Assembly: GCF_021018805.1 (NCBI RefSeq)
Contig: NC_086247.1
Location: forward strand, 137,681,602-137,745,601
Source of the DNA: Prinia subflava
Taxonomy: Eukaryota; Chordata; Aves; Passeriformes; Cisticolidae
Length of the DNA stretch: 64,000 nt
Direction of reading: 5' to 3'
In this document: positions 58,135 to 64,000 of the stretch, piece after piece
Position numbering within the stretch: position 1 is the first letter of the stretch
Layout: the number at the start of each line of letters is the position of its first letter
Notes under the pieces: generated by a model
The model's input: only the letters and a program-made list of their open reading frames with translations
Database searches by the model: none
Told to the model about the DNA's origin: nothing
Program-made: the position numbers and the translations under genes

Positions 58135-58568
58135 TGTCCAGAGAAGGTCAACAAAGCTGGTGAAAGGGCTGGAGAACAAGGAGCAGCGGAGGGGGCTGGG
58201 GTTCAGCCTGGAGACAAGGAGGCTCAGAGGAGACCTTGCAACTCTCTACAATTATCTGAAAGGAGGTTATAGCCAAGTGGCAATTGGTCTCTTCTCCCAG
58301 GTAAGGAGAGAGACAGGATGAGAAAAAATGGCCTCAAGCTGCACCAGGAGATGTTTAGATTGGATATTAGGAAAAAAATGTCTTCAACTGAAAGGGTGGT
58401 TAAGCATTGAAAAAAGCTGCCCAGGCAACTGGTGGAATCACTGTCCTTAGAAGTGTTGCAAAAACATGTGAATGGGGCACTTCAGTAGGGAACGTGGTAG
58501 TGCTGGGTTAATGGTTGGATTGGATGACATTAGAAGTCTATTGCAACTTGACAATTTTAGGATTCTGA
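58135..58568 (+). mobile_element. CR1 3' end fragment
   Basis: Well-preserved sense copy of the CR1 tail. In order it has GTCCAGAGAAGGTCAACAAA, CTGGAGACAAGGAGGCTCAG, CTCTACAATTATCTGAAAGG, TGGCCTCAAGCTGCACCAGG, GATTGGATATTAGGAAAAAA and GTAGTGCTGGGTTAATGGTT, ending at TTTTAGGATTCTGATT. It is 5'-truncated. It is one of the least diverged CR1 pieces in the window. Confidence 0.95.
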
Positions 58569-60280
58569 TTAAATTTTATTCATATGCAGAGTAATACCAA
58601 AACTATTATATCAGTTTCAAATTCATGCCTTAATTCATGTTGGAAATCTCACAATAGCAGGCTGAATTTTGTGTGTTCCTCACCCTTCTCCCCTTGCCAA
58701 GCAGATTTCTCCTATAATTTGTCTTCTGAATTTGTGTATGAAAACTTCAAAATAATGATAGGATATGCTTTGCCCTCAGCTGGCATGTATTATATATTAA
58801 AGCAATATACCACTATTTGATATATCTTATATTTCCTATGCTTTTCTGTTGGTTAGTAGGAAGAGATTTAGTCACAAGAGGGTTTATTTTCATTTGGATC
58901 AGTAATTGGAAATCTAAAATCAGGACACAGAAGCAACAAGTCTCTCATTTTAGCTGGAGGGTTGGTATGAATTTCTTCCTTCTCACTATTCCTGACATTT
59001 AGAAATCTGGTTTGATATTTGATTATATTACTCAATAATTAATCCAGAATAATTTAGCACATCTCCTACCACTTAAAGTTATTTGGTTTTGCTCAACCAT
59101 TTCTCAATATCATGTTTGTAGAAAGGAAGGGACAGAAATTTGAATATAATAAAACATACTGCCACATCTGTTATACAGGGAGGGCCATGTTACACGATGA
59201 AAGAATGAATCCTGTCCCTCTACTTAATACAGAGGTATTAGGACACACCTGGCTTTTGTGCAGGGGTGAATGGATAAATGTGTCTACCTCATAAATATCC
59301 TGCTCCAGCAGGATAGAAATACCTGTTAGTGTATTGCCAAAGTGTTTCAGTTCAGCTGTGGCAGCCTGGTTCTTCAGGGCAGTGTAACTAATCCCAAGCA
59401 CAATCCCAACTGTGCCAATGACCATGGAGGTTTGCTCAGACACCTGCATTCACGCAAGAGTTTTGTGCTGCAATGGTTTTGTGGGCAAGATTTGTCCATC
59501 CTCACATTGCCCCACCAGGACAAATCTGTAACAGGGCCTCGCTCAGCACCCTTAAACTGCTTGACTCCTTTACTCTGTCTGGAAGAAGGGGAGGAGTGTT
59601 AAGGAGAGCAGTTTCAGAGGCAGATCAGAGGGGCAGCAATCAGCAGCCATAGATGTGCAGGAGATGGTCACCTCTGCCTCTTCGAAGTAGCTAGCAAGGA
59701 ATGTGTGAATGAAGACTCAGTTGGTGGAAAGAGGTTTTAAAAGTTATTTACTTTATTAAAATGTAATTTGCCTCTGTCAGTTAAAATGGGTAAAGCTTGA
59801 AAATTAGTAATTTGTTCTATTTTGTTTTCCATTCCCAGCCTTGGATTGAAGGGGGAATTCAGTTACACTGTAGGGTGATTTGACACCCTTGTTCTGGCAC
59901 CATCCTGTTTTACTGAATAATGCCTGCTCTGTGGGCTAATCTGATAAATGAAGACACTTTGTGCACATATGGTGTGCATTTTCAAGAGCTTCAGTGTGTT
60001 AACAAACTGCTTTGAATATGGTGAGCCCCACCAGAAAGCTCATAATTTGAGTCACATGAGAAAGAGATGCAGACCTGAGGAAGTAAAGAAGATTCATTTG
60101 GAATGATTGAACAGCCACCATAGAGTTGCTTTCTAGGATGGGCATGAGCTTTCACTTTGTTTTACTACAACTATTGAAAATGTGTTTTCTCAAGTCATTC
60201 CCAATCACTGTTTGATACCTCTTTTCAATAACATAAAATATCCAGACCCACTGATTTGAGGGTTTAACCTGTTTCCTTGT
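58569..60280. other. Flank between CR1 and solo LTR
   Basis: AT-rich to about 59100, then a moderately GC-richer zone to about 59720. This contains the unassigned minus-strand frame at 59171-59449. No repeat family recognised. Confidence 0.45.
59171..59449 (-). other. Unassigned 92-codon frame with hydrophobic segment
   Basis: I do not recognise this frame. It starts MQVSEQTS, has a hydrophobic stretch (MVIGTVGIVLGISYTAL, residues 9-25) that could be a membrane segment, then a mixed helical-looking region (NQAATAELKHFGNTL, GISILLEQDIYEVDT). A TGA lies directly before the ATG. GCAG before GTGTCTGAG and GAG|GTAGAC after the IYE codons could serve as splice borders of an exon, but the pyrimidine tract before the former is weak. 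It might be an exon, a decayed pseudogene or retroviral fragment, or chance. Confidence 0.2.
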
Positions 60281-61011
60281 TGTCTTGGTTTGGAAAGATC
60301 TGCTAGGGAAAGATGGAACTCCCTTTGGAATGGAGAATGTAAACCCCGTCCCTCCAAATTATTATAAATTTGCAATTAGGAGCTTTTCAGGCAAAGATAT
60401 GGGAATAGGAATAACAGTTCTTTACTAGGAATGTTAAAAATACAAATGTAGTAGTACAAAAAACAAACAATCAAGCGAAACAAACAGCAATCTTAGAAAA
60501 CCCTGACAGAGTCAGAGATACAACCTGACTCCTGCTGTTCAGGGTGTTGGAAGCAGTCCAAATAAATCCTCCTGGAGTGACAGATGTGGTGCTTTTGGAG
60601 TAGAGATGATCCTGTAGAAAAGAGTGCAGTAATGGCAAGATGGGTCCAGTTTTCCTCCTGGAGTCCAGAGGAAAATCAGATAGCTGGTGTTCCTGGGTTT
60701 CAGTTTTTATCTACGTAGGGAATGGTTGGCTCCTCCCCACTGGGTGGAGCACTCACAATGGGATGATGTAATGTGTCATGTCACTGGTGAGCCTTAATGG
60801 CCCATTAAGAGAAGATAACCCCCAGAGGTTGGACAAAGTTGATGAAAGAGATGAGAAACACTGCCCCACCTGGTTTTAACAGCTGGCCTATTGTCAGAAG
60901 GCATCCACCCACCTCCCCCCTGGAGTTACAAGACATAAAAAACATTTCCCCAGCTGCTTTCAACAGATGAAATAGAATACAATTTTTTTTTTGGTTACAT
61001 AACCCAAGACA
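60281..61011 (-). mobile_element. Solo LTR of an endogenous retrovirus (passerine type)
   Basis: A 731-bp element begins TGTCTTGG and ends CCAAGACA, perfect inverted TG...CA termini. It is flanked on both sides by the same 5 bp, CTTGT (60276-60280 and 61012-61016), a target-site duplication. The sequence resembles a common passerine LTR family I remember (AAGATATGGGAATAGGAATA is typical). Orientation is taken as minus because that strand has a TATA-like GATAAAAACT (60702-60711) followed about 280 bp later by AGTAAAGAACTG (60415-60426), apparently a mutated AATAAA. There are no internal retroviral genes, so it formed by LTR-LTR recombination. A 5-bp duplication would suit an ERVL-like or ERV1-like element. 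Confidence 0.93.
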
Positions 61012-61016
61012 CTTGT

Positions 61017-61635
61017 ACCTTTAAATTTCCCATTTCAAGACATGTAAGACAGCTTAAAATTTTCAATATCTGTGGTCAAAAATATAATAATTTTATAAAT
61101 TTTGTGCATATTTATTCTGTTATCATTGATTCCCTATACCAATTATGCCACACTTTCTTTAATGAAATATATTACAGTGATGCTTTGGTGATGCAGATGA
61201 CAGCATCCAGCAACCATGTAGCTCTTTCACAATGATTTAGAAAATATCCATCTGTGAGTCCTACTGTGAGTGCAAATCTGAGTCTAGAAATAAGAGGAAT
61301 GGCAGGTGGCAGGAGATTAAGCTACAAAGCCAGAATTCCTGACAGTAAAGGCTTATAAATGTACATAGGACTTAGTTTTATTATTAAAAAATCAGTGGCA
61401 TGCTCAGGATACTGAGCTTGAACATGTGCATAAGTCAACACAACTGCTATTTTATCTTCAAAAAACTCATGTTTGGGACGTGGTTACAGTGGTTTGGTCC
61501 TTGATTTGTGAATGTCTCTTGTTCCTTCCTCTGTCTCGTGCACTATTTTGGATTTATTTAAGGAGAATAAAGGGGGAGCTGTGGTGGGAGTGGGGTCAGA
61601 GGGTTTGTGCAGCCATGTGAGCTACAGCACGACCC
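61017..61635. other. Flank between solo LTR and CR1
   Basis: AT-rich sequence, nothing recognised. Confidence 0.5.
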
Positions 61636-62085
61636 ACCTAATCTGTGGGAGGACCCTGCCTGCAGTACTGCATCCTCTGGGGTCCTGACTACAGGAATGT
61701 CACGGACCTATTAGAGCAAGAGGAGCTCCTCCTCTGGAGGAGGCCACCAAGATGATCAGAGAGAGGGAATAACTCTCCTGTGAAGGAAGGCTAAGAAAGT
61801 TGGGGTTGCTCAGCCTGGAGAAAGGTCCAGGGAGACCTTGTTGTGGCCTTTCAGTACTTCAAAGGGATAACCATTTTATCAGGGCCTATTGCAATAGGAC
61901 AAGGGGCAGATTTTAAACAAAAAGGTGGTAGGTTTGGACTAGATACAAGGAAGACATTTTTTACAATGAGTGGTAAAACATGGGAACAGGTTGCCCAGAG
62001 AAATGGCAGCTGCTCCAACCCTGAAAACATTGGAGATCAGGTTGGATAGGGCTCGGAGCAACCTGATCTAGTTGCAGTTGTACAA
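61636..62085 (+). mobile_element. CR1 fragment (ORF2 end and 3' region)
   Basis: Sense copy beginning in the last codons of CR1 ORF2 (GCAGTACTGCATCCTCTGGG), then CCACCAAGATGATCAGAGAG, GCTCAGCCTGGAGAAAGGTC, GGCCTTTCAGTACTTCAAAG, TTGCAATAGGACAAGGGGCA, GACTAGATACAAGGAAGACA, GGAACAGGTTGCCCAGAGAA and AGCAACCTGATCTAGTTG. It stops before the terminal repeats, so both ends are truncated. It belongs to a different CR1 subfamily from the one at 58135-58568. Confidence 0.93.
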
Positions 62086-64000
62086 ATATACATGTATATA
62101 GTTGGTCATTGCACTGTTCCTTCTATTATAAACCACAAGTACAGTCTCCAATATTTAACTATTTTAAAATTTTTTGAAAAAGAAAGTGAATAAATAGTGT
62201 CTGCAGTACATTTATCATGACCTAGATTCTGGAATAGAGAACACTACTAATCAAAAGCTTTAATCACAGTGTTTAAAACCCATATTTTTATTTACATTAA
62301 AAGGAAAAACAAGAGAGATCTAGTTATCTGCATTTTCTAAAATTAGATCTTCTTAAATAAGCACATACAGTTTTATCACATCCAAGAATTTTAAATGAGC
62401 CAGGAAAGAGTGTTAGGGACTGTTAATATTCATTCTCAGACAGTTTTCAAACATTGGAGAAGTTCTAGAGCACTGAAAGAAAGCAAAGGTTGTGCCAATA
62501 TTGAAAAGAGATCTATAGCCCTATCAACTTAATATTGATCCCAAGTATATGGCAAAATGACTAACAGGAGATTCCACTAAGAAAAAATTAAAGAAGAACA
62601 ATTTAATTAATGCAAATCAATAGAAATGTATGGTGAAGTATACATATTTTCAGGATAGCTCAAATCCTTTTGTGTGAGAATACAAATTGAATATATAAAT
62701 GCGTTGTAAAAATGTATTTATATTCTGTAAAATACCTACTACAATTTTAAAATTTAAAATAAATAATTATTTTAATAGAAAATCATTATGGTGCATATTA
62801 AATTTAAAAGCTGATAGACTTCAAAAGTGGTCATCAAGGGTATATTGATCTTGACTCCTTGTTGGTTGACTCATTTTGATCAGCCTCCAAGAAAACAGTA
62901 AAATCACTGCTGATAAAATTCCCACAGAGGACAGTGATAAAGCCAGAGACAAATGATTAAAAGAACAGACTGACATGACAGAACAATCTGATAAGCTCGC
63001 TTCACAAACAGCAAAACTGATTGCAACCCAATCCTGTTCCCACCACTCCGAACAAAAGCTTCAGGAGCACACACTTATAACAGGGGTCCTCGACTACAAG
63101 TAGGGTAAGAAGATCCTGTGCTTTGAGGCCTTCACCCACCTTTATATCCAAAAGGCCCACTGAATTCTGGATGTAAGAGTGAGAGTTGAGTTTGGAGCAG
63201 GCAATACTCCAGTCTTCTATTGCCTCTGACATTAATACTAGTACCCAGTAGTAGTACCAATGATTCACAAAAGATGTTAAAATATTGGAAAGACATAGAA
63301 GTGAAAGAATGAATTCACTGGAGTGAAAACATTGTTGAATTCAATTCTAAATAAAAGAAATCCAGGAGCTGCTTGATTTCTGTTTATACAGATTCGTAGG
63401 ATTGTTAGAGAACCCTTCAGGAGGTTAATAGTGAGCTTAGTAATCTAGTAGACATGGCTGCATAAGGATTAAAACCTGATATTTTTAATATTCTGAATGG
63501 GATTTTTATATTATGCAGGGCATATTTTACTGTTCTGTTTCTTTTGCATGGCAAAATATAGTATTACTATTTTATTTCAGGATATGTTAAAGTAATAGCT
63601 ATGACACTGAAGACTTGGGCTCTTAACAGGTACATCTTTGGTTGGAGACTTATAATGCCTCCCAAAACTGCCCTCTGCCTTCTGGTAGATAACTCAGTGT
63701 GACAGATTCCAGTGTAATTGTTGTCACAGTGACGTGGCTGCCCGGCTCCCCTCTTACTTTATGGTTGCATTTGTGTCTTTATTTGCAGCAGACCTTTAAA
63801 CACCTCTCTTTAGGTGCATCCAAAGACTTCTGTGGATTCAAAGATAGTTTTCATTTTGTATAGCTAAATTGTCTCTATTTCTTGGGTTATTTTTAAAAAC
63901 CAATAGTAATTAACTTAGAAATCTATTCAGCAAGTTCTTTGATTTTTTTTCTAGTTTTTGGGAAACAAAAACTGATGGCTGTCTTTCCTCATTAACCTAT
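62086..64000. other. Right end of window, no gene recognised
   Basis: AT-rich, especially 62100-62850. An 88-codon minus-strand frame at 63002-63268 has hydrophobic patches but no similarity I know. No repeat family named. Confidence 0.45.

Noticed and set aside
63002..63268. 88-codon minus-strand frame with hydrophobic patches
   Set aside because: No recognisable family and ordinary AT-rich surroundings; weaker than the frame at 59171-59449.

Overview
This is a stretch of bird nuclear DNA, probably from a passerine. The evidence is introns and intergenic DNA dominated by CR1 non-LTR retrotransposon fragments, a solo endogenous-retrovirus LTR of a type I recall from passerine genomes, AT-rich background, and one sharply bounded CpG island. 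I see no bacterial-style gene organisation. Repeat family names come from memory of their consensus sequences, not from a search.

The only protein-coding gene I can support is the 5' part of ABI1 (Abl interactor 1), on the minus strand. Coding exon 1 (49395-49511, residues 1-39) lies inside a CpG-island promoter at about 48590-49880. Coding exon 2 (25867-26034, residues 40-95) is 23.4 kb downstream. Both junctions are phase 0 with GT/AG borders. Intron 2 then runs off the left edge of the window, at least 25.9 kb with no third exon recognised. Together the exons encode the N-terminal helical region through which Abi1 enters the WAVE regulatory complex. The homeodomain-homologous region, proline-rich linker and SH3 domain lie outside the window.

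Layout: 1-25866 is intron 2, with a CR1 3' end at 4.4-4.9 kb, two antisense CR1 reverse-transcriptase fragments at 20.6-21.0 and 22.0-22.9 kb, and small repeats. 25867-26034 is exon 2. 26035-49394 is intron 1, with CR1 tails at 34.1 and 35.2 kb, a probable old MIR-like SINE at 43.4 kb, a chain of hairpins at 27.06-27.12 kb and a 13-bp inverted repeat at 36.9 kb. 48590-49880 is the promoter island with exon 1, an upstream ORF overlapping the start codon, and ZNF143-, NRF1- and YY1-like motifs. 49881-64000 is the upstream flank, with CR1 fragments at 50.0, 58.1 and 61.6 kb, a 10-bp-unit minisatellite with 40-bp higher-order periodicity at 57.4 kb, and a solo LTR with a perfect 5-bp target-site duplication at 60281-61011. 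No neighbouring gene was recognised in the flank.

I found no new multi-gene system. The most notable unexplained structures are the four-hairpin chain in intron 1, the uORF and in-frame open leader of ABI1, the minisatellite phasing, and one unassigned ORF with a hydrophobic segment at 59171-59449.
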